Both the position numbers and the translations under genes were made by a program. The notes under the pieces were generated by a model. The model saw nothing but the letters and a program-made list of their open reading frames with translations, was not told where the DNA came from and did no database searches. A DNA stretch of 64,000 nucleotides, from NCBI GenBank assembly GCA_001466705.2, contig LATX02000183.1, positions 310,001-374,000 on the forward strand, read 5' to 3'. This document shows, one piece after another, positions 11,715 to 22,381 of this stretch (positions are counted from its first letter, which is position 1; the number at the start of each line of letters is the position of its first letter). The DNA is from Moniliophthora roreri. Taxonomy: Eukaryota; Basidiomycota; Agaricomycetes; Agaricales; Marasmiaceae.

Positions 11715-13580
11715 ATGACTACCATTCAGAAAATTAAAGTGCGTACTGTTCTGGTATTTTTTTCCATATTCACCTTTTTTTTTGATCCAGGAAATCGAAG
11801 ATGAGATGGCAAGTCATTCGATGTTTTTCAGCAGTCTTCAGCGTTAAATTTTTTCACTTCCCTAGGCCAAAAGTTTGTTCTAGACGTCATTTCCGACTCT
11901 ACCCATCTCAACTCTTTTTCTGCTCAGCCCAGAAAAACAAGGCCACTAGCTACCATCTGGGTCAGCTGAAGGCCAAGCTCGCGAAACTACGTCGTGAGCT
12001 CATCGCAGGACCCTCAGGAGGAGGCGGCGGCGGCGGCGGTGGTGGCCTAGGTTTCGATGTAGCACGGTATAGTGCTTTTTCTTTGTGTTTTCAACTCGTA
12101 TCTAATTCATCCACAGTACAGGAATAGCCTCCGTCGGATTTGTAGGCTTTCCTTCAGTGGGAAAGGTATTTTTGCTCGTCTGATATCGAGAAACATGCTG
12201 AACCCACCGCCTCCAGTCAACACTCATGTCAAAACTCACGGGGACTCATTCAGAAGTCTCCGCCATTGATTTTACAACACTTACAACCGTACCTGGTACC
12301 TTAAAAGTTCACGGTGCTCCGATACAAATCCTTGATCTTCGTATGTTTTTCTGTCTAGTGGTGGGGCATCATTGATTGAGGGGTATTGAAGCTGGAATTA
12401 TCGAGGGTGCAAACGATGGCAGAGGTCGAGGTCGACAAGGTGCGTGTATTGAGTCACTCCGGCTGATCTTAATTTGCTCAAAAGCAATTATATCCCAGTT
12501 ATTGCCGGTATGGATGCTAAATTCATCACGTCAGTCCCGGGGCCACCCCTTACGTTTGATTCAACTGATTCCAGTGGCTCGAACGTGCAATCTTATCTTC
12601 ATAGTTCTGGATGTGCTCAAACCGCTTGGCGATAAAAAGATCATCGAAGGCGAACTGGAAGGCTTCGGTATCCGGCTTAACAAGCGACCGCCAGCCATCA
12701 TCGTCCGCAAGAAGGAGCGTGGTGGGATCGCGATCACCAATACCGTCCCGCTAACCAACATAGACCATGACGAAATCAAAGCCATCCTTAGCGAGTATAG
12801 AATAAGCAATGCCGATGTTGCTATTCGTGAACCCAATGCTACGGCGGATGATCTGGTGGACGTTATCGAAGGGAACAGGTATTATGCAGCCCTATTGAAG
12901 GAAGTTACAAATACTGACTCATCCATTCAGAGTCTATATTCCTGCGATATATGTGAGTGATAGTTGTGCATGGAGTGATTGAAATCACTGACCCCTTCCT
13001 AGGTGCTGAACAAAGTAAGCCCACGCCGAAGGACGTATTGAACCCACTGACTCTGAAGGAATCAGATTGACGCAATCTCAATAGAAGAGCTTGATCTTTT
13101 GTTAGTTTTTTTGTACTACCGAGAGGGTATGCTGCTCACCACCTTTGTAGGTACAAGATCCCTATGTCTGTCCCGATATCGTCAAAAGAATGGCTTAACA
13201 TCGACGAGCTGATCGAGGTTATGTGGAAAACACTTGACCTCGTCCGAGTCTACACAAAACCTCGAGGTCTTCCACCAGACTATACCGCCCCGGTTGTGTT
13301 ACGACGAGGCAAATGTACAGTGGAAGATTTTTGTAATGCCATCCATAAAGAGATTGCGAAGCAGATGAAATAGTACGTGATCCCTCGGCATCCAAGATGT
13401 ATCAATACTGATTTACATGGTTTAGTGCGGTGGTGTGGGGTTCAAGCGCTAAGCATGCCCGTGGACAGAAGGTTGGTTTAGAGCATGTTCTGGAAGATGA
13501 AGATGGTATGTGCACCGAATGATTCGGGCGACTGATATCTCATACTTTCCTTCCCAGTGGTCCATATTTCAAAGAAGTAA
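11715..13580 (+). CDS. RBG1: Developmentally regulated GTP-binding protein 1 (DRG1 / Rbg1)
   Basis: About ten exons join to a ~368-residue protein, the family length, from ATG 11715 ([23 protein letters not shown]) to TAA 13580. In order: an N-terminal helix-turn-helix region ([17 protein letters not shown]), a Gly run, the G1 motif [17 protein letters not shown], the G3 motif DLPGIIEGA, the inserted S5D2L region, the G4 motif NKID, and a C-terminal TGS domain (RVYTKPRG ... [10 protein letters not shown] ... [12 protein letters not shown]). It ends LEDEDVVHISKK. Known role: ribosome-associated GTPase that works with a DFRP partner (Tma46) to relieve ribosome stalling. The Gly run is encoded by a GGC/GGT repeat near 12019-12045. 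Confidence 0.96.
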
Positions 13581-13842
13581 CGTACCCAATACTTTGAGAT
13601 TTAAGAACCGCGCAAGAACCATGTATGTATGTTAGGATGTATACGTCCAGTGAACGGGGTGAAGTACAATTAGCATGGAATACAGATAGGCATTAGGGTG
13701 GCTGCCGTAGCATAATGGGTCCGAATAGTAAGGTGTAGAGATTCAATGAGACAGCACGGAGCGGGGAGAGCAGAGCAGCTGACCAGGACAACATGGTCTA
13801 CCGTATGGTACAGTGTGAAAATGCAGAGTCAGAATTGACAGC

Positions 13843-15172
13843 CTAGAATTCCTCATCTAATGTGCTGCAAAACGGGTGAGGTGGACAAAATGGGAATAAA
13901 AAATTAAAAATGACGCACAATTGTCTTCTTTCGTACGTCGGTGTTGACGGGTCCGTATGATTGACATTCGCCTTTGCGTAATCAGAAACCCGCTTCTCAA
14001 AAAAATTTGTTTTTCCTTGAAGGGATATCATATCCATAAAATCGAATGGGTTAGTGGCGTTGTACCACTTTTCGTTTCCGAGCGAAACAAGAAGACGATC
14101 GGCAACAAACTCGATATACTGCCGCATCAAGGAAGCGTTCATCCCAATCAAATCGACGGGCAAGGCGTCTAGAAAATCCGAAACCGAGCGGTCAGCATCG
14201 CGAAAGGAAGCGCAGCAGGATGCCTTCCACACCTGTCAAGAAATCCTGTTCGATGGACACGGCTTCCGCGATTATCTTGCGAATAATATCGGGATGTGGT
14301 CGACGCTTCAGATGGGTGAATAACAGGCTAGCAAACTCTGTATGTAACCCTTCGTCACGACTGATCAATTCGTTGGAATAGGTCAGTCCTGGCATAAGAC
14401 CTCGCTTCTTTATCCAAAATATGGAAGCAAAGGAGCCGGAGAAAAAGATTCCCTCCACCGCAGCGAAAGCCACCAAACGTTCAGCAAAAGATGTTTGTTT
14501 ATCCGATATCCAGCGGATTGCCCAGTCAGCCTTCCGTCGGATGCAAGGAATGGTTTCTATCGCGTCAAACAGATATTGCCGTTCGGTTGGGTCTTTGATG
14601 TAGGTGTCTATGAGAAGAGAGTATGCCTCGGAGTGGATGTTTTCCATCATAATTTGGAAACCATAAAAACATCGCGCTTCTGCCACTTGCACCTCGTTTG
14701 AAAACCGTTCTACTAGGTTCTCGTTCACTATTCCATCTGACGCAGCGAAGAAAGCAAGAACCCGGGATACGAAATATCGTTCACTGTCGTTTAAACGGTG
14801 GTTCCAGTCCATCAAGTCGTTAGATAAGTCTATTTCTTCGGCAGTCCAGAATGACGCTTCTGCTCGTTTGTACATTCGCCATATCTGAGTAAATGGTCAA
14901 TTGTAGTCCAGCAACAAAAGCAACGGTGAATACACCTCTTGGTATTGAATAGGAAACAGGACAAAGCGCCGTCTGGATTCCTTTAATAATGGTTCTTCAT
15001 CTGCCAAAACGTCAGTCTGGGAACCGGGCGCCAGACAATTGGTTTTCTGACCTTCTGGTAAATCAACCTCTCCGACAAAACGATGCTTGAGCCCATTCAT
15101 CTCCGAAGGAAAAGAATACCACTGAGAGTCTTTGATGGTTTGAAGTGGCCCCTGCTCTACATCCCTTGTCAT
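13843..15172 (-). CDS. RNR2: Ribonucleotide reductase small subunit, copy A
   Basis: Four exons, about 375 residues, from ATG 15172 ([15 protein letters not shown]) to TAG 13843. All class Ia/R2 signatures are intact. The diiron ligands and radical tyrosine lie in [27 protein letters not shown] and [10 protein letters not shown]. The C-terminal peptide FTLDEEF binds the large subunit. The expected tyrosine of the radical-transfer tail lies in KRVSDYAKA. Known role: makes dNDPs with the large subunit. Its N-terminal ~75 residues differ from copy B and lack two of its introns. The other three introns (before IWRMYK, within DFLTDALP, and before the C-terminal peptide) are at the same sites and phases in copy B. 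This identifies the two genes as paralogues. Codon choice is less biased than in copy B. Confidence 0.95.
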
Positions 15173-15492
15173 GCTTATCAACTCAGTGAGGCGGAGCCGG
15201 TGATGAGATACAAAGATTTTTGATGCTGATGATTCGGCCCAAGATCGGTAGTCGACTCATCAGTCATCGGCAAAATCGGACAAAATCGGACGATGACGAA
15301 TCCAGCGCAAGCACAAGCAAATAACGCGTGCACGGACCCACACGTGTAGACGCGATTGTTGAACAACTTCAACTTGTTCGTCATGTGGGTCGCGCCTGAA
15401 CAGATAAATACGCGTGAGTTCTCCAAAACTCTCCTTCAACCCGAACCATCATCTTAACCTTCCAGCGAACCTCTCCTCCATACTTCATTGCC
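15173..15492. promoter_or_regulatory. Shared divergent promoter of the two RNR small-subunit genes
   Basis: This 320-bp gap between the start codons must hold both promoters. Two ACGCGT MluI cell-cycle boxes occur at 15324-15329 and 15410-15415; a third lies in an intron of copy B at 15831-15836. MCB boxes bind the MBF factor that drives G1/S expression of RNR genes in yeasts. Use of MBF here is inferred. A CACGTG E-box lies near 15342. A directly repeated AAAATCGGAC lies near 15270-15290. ACGCGT appears elsewhere in this window too, so position matters more than mere presence. Confidence 0.6.
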
Positions 15493-17008
15493 ATGTCGAC
15501 TGTTGCTACTACTCGCGCTCCCTCTCCTGGTCCTACTCCTTCGAAGAAGGTTCGTAACATCGCGTAGAATCGCGTGTCCACGTACTAACACCCACCTTCT
15601 GCAGGCTACAGCTGCCTTACATGCCTTCTCACTCGAGTCACCGACCAAGAAGACCACCCAGAAAGTCGTCTCGCTCATCGACGACAAACGTCGTTCGATA
15701 TCTCCTGCTAGTCTCGTAGACGACGAGACCGAGAAAAAAGAAGAGGAAGATGTTGAAGACCTTGAGGAACTCAGGAAACGATTTGTTGGCGACGTCGAAC
15801 TGCCAGAGAGTGAGTCGCGGTGACACATCAACGCGTCCTTGTACCGATAATCAAGTGCTATTTAGGCGAAGAACCTCTTCTCAAGGAGTCTAAACGTCGA
15901 TTTGTTCTCTTCCCTATTCAATACCCAGAGGTATGTGGTGTGCACAACATTCTATGGCCAACTTTTCATCTCACATTCTTGTCAGATCTGGCAAATGTAC
16001 AAGAAGGCCGAAGCCTCATTCTGGACCGCCGAAGAGATGGATCTGTCGAAGGACTTGCACGACTGGAACAACCGCATGAACGAAAACGAGCGTCATTTCA
16101 TCTCACACGTCCTCGCATTCTTCGCCGCTTCTGATGGGATTGTCAACGAGAATCTCGTCGAGCGTTTCTCTAATGAAGTGCAGGCTGCTGAAGCGCGGTG
16201 CTTCTACGGGTTCCAAATCATGATGGAGAACATTCACTCTGAAACATACTCACTCCTCATCGACACCTACATTAAAGATGCTCGCCAACGGGAACACCTC
16301 TTCGATGCCGTTGAAACCATCCCCTGCGTCAAGCGCAAGGCCGACTGGGCTCTTCGATGGATCTCCGATACACGCTCGATCTTTGGTGAGCGTCTGGTTG
16401 CCTTCGCTGCCGTCGAGGGTATCTTCTTCTCGGGGTCGTTCGCTGCTATTTTCTGGATGAAGAAGCGTGGTTTGATGCCCGGATTGACGTTCTCCAATGA
16501 ACTCATTAGCCGTGACGAGGGCATGCACACCGATTTTGCTTGCCTTCTCTTCAGTCATTTGAAGCGTCGCCCCCACCCCGATACAGTCAAGCGCATCATT
16601 ACCGAAGCGGTCAAGATTGAGCAAGAGTTCCTCACTGGTACGCGTACGCTTTCTAGATGGCCTGTCCGTGACTAATATGCTTCACCTAGATGCTCTCCCA
16701 GTCAGCTTGATCGGGATGAACGCCAAACTTATGTGTCAGTACATCGAGTTTGTCGCCGACCGCCTGCTTGTTGCATTGGGTAACGACAAGGTCTACAACA
16801 GCACGAACCCCTTCGACTTCATGGATATGATCTCGCTGCAGGGCAAGACCAACTTCTTTGAGAAGCGTGTCTCGGACTACTCCAAAGCTGGTATTAACCA
16901 CTCCGAGTCCAACTCACAATCAACAAAGGCCTTGTGAGTCTCCGATTCCCATTAATCTCAAACTTTCGACTGACCCCTTCTTTCAGCGTACTTGACGAGG
17001 ATTTCTAA
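15493..17008 (+). CDS. RNR2: Ribonucleotide reductase small subunit, copy B
   Basis: Six exons, about 405 residues, from ATG 15493 ([19 protein letters not shown]) to TAA 17008. The N-terminal extension is Ser/Pro-rich then acidic ([18 protein letters not shown]), as in most fungal R2 proteins. The catalytic core keeps [27 protein letters not shown] and [10 protein letters not shown], so iron ligands and the radical tyrosine are present. The C-terminus FVLDEDF is a conservative variant of the large-subunit docking peptide. Codon use is strongly C-ending (CTC, ATC, GTC), suggesting this is the highly expressed copy. The gene is head-to-head with copy A and shares its promoter. Confidence 0.96.
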
Positions 17009-17306
17009 ACGGTCTCCGTTGCTTTCTATCTCCGCACTTTGGATAACTATCTCACTGCCACATCATACTTGCATTGCTACTATTTCCTATATGCCGTCCA
17101 TCAATATCGCTATTATTACCGTTGTGCTATTAGATATGTTTCTTTCTTGTAACTTTAATTGTAGGAGTAACTGTAATGAAATAACGCCAAAACTTTTACG
17201 TGTCGATTCTATGTATGTATGGGCGCCTCGGGGGCGTTATTTGACTAGTGGAGTCGTATCGGTTACCCCGAATCGACGCGACCACCACTTCTTTCGAACC
17301 ATCGAA
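17009..17306. other. Spacer between RNR copy B and the KIN17 pseudogene
   Basis: About 300 bp carrying the 3' UTR of RNR copy B. No gene, repeat or RNA structure was recognised. Confidence 0.5.
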
Positions 17307-18388
17307 ATGCCAAAAGCTGAAGGTAAGATAGCGGTTCGTCCAATATCTCCACAGAGGTGTGACTTTTTTCACACTTGGAAACCCAAAGTATGCTACAAAC
17401 AAGATGAAGTCCAAGGAACTTCAACGTCTCGGATAGTACTGTGAAGTTTGCGAGAAGCAATGACGAGACAAGAATGGTTTCAAGTGTCATGCATAGTCCG
17501 AATATCGCCTGCGTCAGATGTTGGTTATAGGAGAACGCGGGGAAGTGTATCACCAACTTTTCGATGCACTTCCAGTCTGAATTCGTCAAGACGGTTAGTG
17601 GATTCCTTCGTCTCTACCGAACCCACCCGAGCTGATGATGATAACGTAGGTTTGGCACGGAAACATGTACTAGCCAATCGTGTATGTCAAGGCTATATTG
17701 CAGACAAGAATCAATCTTCACATGAATGCCACTCGTTGGGTCACTCTCACGGAGTTTGTAGAGCATCTTGGGAGAACTGGCGTCGCGAGAGTGGACGAGA
17801 CGGTCACGGAGATGGGGTGGTTCATTGCCTGAATTGATAACAGCCCCAAGGCCCCGGCTAAAGCAGTGCGTTCATCTATCACTGACTGATATGAACTGCC
17901 CTGACGATGTGCCCCTTTCCCAGGAAGCCTCGTTGAAGAAAGGACGTGCTACCACATCGGATGGACAGACAGAGAGAACGAATGCACATCGCTGAGCAGA
18001 TTGAACGCGCTACGGCAGAAGCAGAAAAGCAAGCCGGCCCTTCGCACATATCTAATTCACCACCGTTTCAAGTGGGCGAAGGCACCGAACCAGTGGAATT
18101 GTCTATCAAACCTAGTGTCAACCCTGCCGATATCACTTCGATGCCTACTGCGGCTTCTGCTCCGAACATCTGAAGATGAATCCGCTCAAGTCCGCTGCAG
18201 ATCCTCTGAGAGCGGGTGACCTTTTGAAGCGGGTTAACTCACCGAAGGCTGGATCGTCCGCAACCTCGGTCCCGCCAACTGAGGATAGCAAGAAGCGGTC
18301 AGCACCAATGACTGTAGCGGAGCAGGCTATACTCGAACACCAGCAACGGAAGAGGAGAAGGATCGATCGAGAGATCGAGAATCTTTGA
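17307..18388 (+). pseudogene. KIN17 (DNA/RNA-binding zinc-finger protein) pseudogene
   Basis: The reading begins at ATG 17307 (MPKAEG) and follows KIN17 throughout: KMKSKELQRLG, YCEVCEKQ, RDKNGFKCH, NATRWVTLTEFVEHLGRTGVARVDET, GWFIA, IDNSPKA, AEQIERATAEAEKQ, and a C-terminus ending RKRRRIDREIENL. It cannot be translated. In-frame stops occur at 17434 (where family members have the Trp of the zinc-finger region), 17461 and 17494. A stop interrupts GWFIA-IDNSP. Frameshifts occur near 17527-17545, 17700-17720 and 17990. The second zinc-binding His is replaced (SEYRLRQ). The first intron has lost a proper acceptor. Old intron positions are still visible, so this is a decayed chromosomal gene, not a retrocopy. 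The functional family acts in DNA replication/repair and RNA processing. Confidence 0.88.
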
Positions 18389-20203
18389 CGTGATGTGAGT
18401 AGATGCATTCTCTGTAAAGATGACTTGTAACTATCCTTATGGCTGTATATACAATATCGTTTTGATGGACGCTCGTTACCAGTCGTTACCCCCAAGGGCT
18501 CCAAAGGACCATTCCTCCCATTCCTCGTCACTCTACACAGGGTACTCGTCGTCCGACTCTGAAGATATCACCGGCGTTTTCCGTCGCTGCATTGCACGAT
18601 TGTCCCAGTTTCACTGCAGACATTTTCATTGTCAAAACCAGACACTAAACCTAGGAGGTACTTCGCGTCGGCCTGGCATCAGCTTTGAACGATCGAGTTT
18701 CTCTCCCCAAGTTCTCAAGTAGATCGGTATGTGCGATTGACTACCGAGTACATCCTACGTGGAAGTTAGCAGCCACAGCCCGAATCAGACTAATATTCGA
18801 ATAGTGGACGGTCGGAAGGGAAGTTTGTACTTCGAAACTACTAGGATGCTTCCTCATTTTGCGCATTTCGCGCGCGAGTCGTCTCAGGCTCGGGCAAATG
18901 ATGTCTAAATGCCATAACATTTAGGATGCTCAAACGTATCATTTGGTGGTCCCGCTGATTCCGTAAATTAAAGTCTTCATTAGAGCATAGAATAACGGGA
19001 AAGCCATCATTACAGAATGAGTGACATGCCGAGTTGTAGAGCATTGATGTTGCTGAACGGGGAATCATCCGTCGAGCGATATGCATTGGTGTGCTACCAT
19101 TCCCAAAGATTGCTCCCTCGATTTCGGTCCTGTTTTCTGAAGATGAACCAGGTGACTGCACTGGCCACTTGCTAAGGGCTGATGTCTTACCGGATCCAGT
19201 GTCGAGGACAAAATGCCGTTCCATTACATCTGTCGTGATAGTTCCTCCAACATGAAAACTGGGTGAAAGTACCTTTACGACCTCATTCCAGACCACTCGG
19301 GTGCTCTTGAGTCTTGAGGAATTGACCCCGGATCAAGTCATCGGCACAAACGTAGTGTGATACGGATTCAGGGGAAACAAGCTTCAGTCGTTCCTAGGTT
19401 GGGAGGTGAGAAGATTAGAACGATGCGAGCTTGGAAGTTTCAACGGCGGCCGAAGACCAAATGAAATTCGGAAGCACGATATTCGTTTCGTGGGCTGGCA
19501 AACGGCTCAGATTTAGCTCAGAAGTCCAAGTGCACTAACGCACATATTGCAAAGACTGGACACTGTTTACGCTTGTCATTGGGCTATGTTAACAACCGAT
19601 CAATGATGGAGGCGCCCAACGGCCAAACGAAGCGTCAGAGCAACCCTCGTTCCTCTCGGCGGTCCCTCATTCACACTCTTTTGTCGATGGTGCCTTGTAG
19701 AAAATTATCCTCTGAGCCCCGAGGTAGCAGGTTGTATCGCCTGCTCGCCCTGAATGACGTTTGAGGACGAGGATAAGGTGGGTATGGATGGTAAAACGCC
19801 CAAACCCTTATCGAGGAGGGGCGCCCTTTTTCCGTGATATAAACTGACATAAATTCTTAATAGGAGATTGCTGGTCGCGATGGTTTTTTTAGGAGGAAAT
19901 TTACGAATCAAGAGTGATAAAGCATTTGTTCAGGAGGTATGATTGGACGTCTCTTCTCCATGTCAATCAATCGACACATTTAAATATTCTCAACTTCCTG
20001 CACGCACTGCAATATCATTCTTTTTCTCAGTTATCTGTCCTTTCCCAGCAACTTCTTCGTGAGTGATTTCCTTTTCTGTTTTGACATCAAAAATGCCGAA
20101 GCTCATGCGGAAATACCGCTTGCTCGAAAAATTTTAAAAGGATTCTCAGGTTCAGAATCAATCACTCTTCCCCAACTACCTCCCCTCCTTCAATCCTTTG
20201 GAA
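18389..20203. other. 1.8-kb stretch without a supportable gene
   Basis: No coding region here joins into a convincing protein. The longest frame is 18841-19296 on the minus strand (contains VLDTGSGKTSALSKW and a C-terminal PEPETTRARNAQNEEAS). Its composition is plausible but I found no splice partners or family. Plus-strand pieces near 19430-19510 and 19530-19700 are broken by stops. Next to the KIN17 pseudogene, this may be further decayed gene material. The last ~250 bp should hold the promoter of the 20204 gene. No transposon ends or long terminal repeats were recognised. Confidence 0.45.
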
Positions 20204-21687
20204 ATGAAAGGCAGCGTCCTATTTTCACCAAGTACCTGGCGAAGGAAGAAGAAAGTCGCAGAGACTTCGGCTTCGCCCCCCGCCTCACCATCATTCTTCC
20301 CTTCATCCTCTCTTCCACGACCGACCATACATACCGGGAACCAATACTCTCCGCTGTACGCACAAAGCGCTATCGATTTGGGCTCTCCAATCAGGTCCTT
20401 CCCATACTCTGGACGACCCAGCCCCCTTCCTTCAGGGGAACCACCTGTAACACCTCCCCGGGCATCGTATTCCGCCCGTAAATATTCCGACTCTGAAGTC
20501 TCAAATGGAGGGAAATCCCTTACTCGCGGAGACTTGATGCGTCGCAGCACTAGTGATAAACCTCCTCGGAGACCTCCGCGGCCACCTAGTCTTGAGCATG
20601 ATGCTTCGAGACGATCCAAGGATGTTGAAGGGGGTATAGCAGAGCCCCAACGCCCGGCGCTGGCCCGCCGCTCACAATCCAGTACCTTGCCGCAATCTAC
20701 AATGGGCAAATCTCTTCGCCCAAAAGGAAGTATGCCGGAATTAGACGGCGTTTGGAAAGGCTTTTTGGAGGAAGTCGACGAGGACTTTACGTCCCTCGGC
20801 GGCAATCATAGTCTAACGCCCCAATCCACGACTAAGCAGCGTCGCCGATCAAACACCGCGGGCCAATTCTCCAACTCGAATCGTTTCAAGGACTTGCCGC
20901 CTAGTCCCTCGTTCAATAAAGAACAATTCAATCCTGCACCATCTCATCCTATGGTTCGCTCACACAGCGAATCTACGCCCCATTCCCACCGTAAAGGGAA
21001 TGTCGATGATCCTTTCACAACAGACGAGTACGAGAATCCTCCTCCGAGCCCCACACCCGATTTTCCGTTATCCTTATTCCCCGCACCACCTCCCCTTGTT
21101 TTGAAGAAGAAACCTCCGAAGCCTCTCGTCCTTAGCCCCGCGGCCATTGCGCCTGTCCTTTCCCCAACCCCGTCACCGAGTACTAGTAGCTCCTCTGACT
21201 CTACTCCAGTCGCTACCCCGACAACTCCCACACAGATGTCGCTATTACATCCGAAGCATCCAAGTCCTACTGGAATTCTGAAGTCCGCTTCGAGAGACTC
21301 ATCAAGTCGCCCTCATTACCCTCCTGTCCTTTCGTCATCGATACGTTCACCTAATCGCTCATATTCCAGTGCTCCAATCATTCGTCCTTCCCAGTCAATC
21401 ACACATTTATCCCAACTATCCCACAGCAAACCCCAAGCGCTACCTCATGTTCATAGAACCACTTCCAGTGACTCAATATCATCTTCTAGCACAAACTCAA
21501 GAGATGGTCCCAGAGAGCGTGTTTGGACGTTCCCAGTCAAGTATCATTCCATGACCTCGTCATATCTGGTCAGTCCTCTTTCACCAAAAAGCAAGACTTC
21601 TGTCTTACCATGTTTTAGAAATCCAGTGGACGAAAACCTAGACGGCCTGTATACCATCCCGGCGTCGAGTTCGGCATCGCGGTGTAA
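20204..21687 (+). CDS. Ser/Pro-rich, largely disordered protein of unknown function, ~475 aa
   Basis: A long first exon from ATG 20204 (MKGSVLFSPSTWRRKKK) ends at a GTCAGT donor after MTSSYL near 21569. The second exon restarts after TTTTAG (about 21619) and ends SGRKPRRPVYHPGVEFGIAV at TAA 21687. The composition is dominated by Ser, Pro, Arg and Thr. It has many SP/TP and RRxS sites (RRSTSDKPP, RSHSESTP) that suit kinase and 14-3-3 or SH3 partners. One ordered patch (SMPELDGVWKGFLEEVDEDF) may be a conserved helix. Without splicing the frame would run on to 21805 with a hydrophobic tail, which looks like intron read-through. Probably a signalling or cytoskeletal scaffold, but that is a guess. 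Confidence 0.72.
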
Positions 21688-21881
21688 TTTCTCTCTCCTA
21701 TCTAGACAATCACTCTCTGCGATACACGTTTCCTATCGTGCGTATTTTATCAGATATCTAGTAGCTTATTTAGCCCTTCGGACAAAATTCAGCTGGTTGT
21801 ACTGAAGTTTTGTATGTATGTATTATACACTTGGGAACAGTTGACCCAAAGGAAGATGTAACAATATTATATAAGATCGTA

Positions 21882-22271
21882 TTAGCGGTCTTTCTTCTTC
21901 TCGGATGTTTCCTGAGATTGGGATGGCGATTGCTTGTCTTCCAGCAGAGAAGTAACGATATAGATTATGAGAACGAGATTCGCCGCGAAAACAGCGGTGA
22001 TGGCTGCGAAGGTCGTGTTACCTGGATGAAAGATTGCGTGATGCTTCCCAAGGAGTATGTTCAAATGTATCCTACCATTCCAGAAGTACTTCAAGGATCC
22101 GTAATAGCTTGCGAGCGGAACGATGCCCAGAGAAAGACTGAAGACGATGAGCTTCAACAGAGTTCCCCTGCAAAGGTGCAATACGTTAGGATGAGTAAAA
22201 GCAATGAAAATTAAGACAAACCGAGAAGCTACATTCGACGTTACTCTTGCCACTGCAGCTTGCTCACTCAT
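21882..22271 (-). CDS. VMA21: V-ATPase assembly factor Vma21
   Basis: Three exons, from ATG 22271 (MSEQAAVARVTSNVASRG) to the stop at 21882, give about 93 residues. Two membrane helices are visible (LLKLIVFSLSLGIVPLASYYG and FAAITAVFAANLVLIIYIVTSLL), linked by the family motif SLKYFWNGNTTFAAITA. The protein ends KKKDR, so KKDR is a C-terminal dilysine (KKxx) ER-retrieval signal as in yeast Vma21. Known role: chaperones assembly of the V0 sector in the ER. A longer in-frame start at 22373 exists only because the upstream sequence happens to be open. Divergent from EMC3. Confidence 0.93.
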   Translation of the reverse strand: MSEQAAVARVTSNVASRFVLIFIAFTHPNVLHLCRGTLLKLIVFSLSLGIVPLASYYGSLKYFWNGRIHLNILLGKHHAIFHPGNTTFAAITAVFAANLVLIIYIVTSLLEDKQSPSQSQETSEKKKDR

Positions 22272-22381
22272 TATTTTCAGTCGAGAGTATACCAGCTGCC
22301 GGGAATGTGGGGAGAAGATGAGGGTATTCGGGCAAGACGCGTCGAGGTCCACGTGGGCAAATATCCTCTTCACCTCCCACC

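Noticed and set aside
20176..20805. 209-residue minus-strand ORF opposite the disordered-protein gene
   Set aside because: Long antisense frames are expected opposite Ser/Pro-rich codons. It has no ordered composition or splice sites, while the plus strand gives a consistent two-exon gene.
21688..21805. Hydrophobic C-terminal tail of the 20204 gene
   Set aside because: It appears only if the 21570-21618 intron is retained. Splicing gives a sensible shorter end at 21687.
22274..22373. Longer VMA21 start at 22373
   Set aside because: It would add 34 residues not found in this very short family and would run into the EMC3 promoter.
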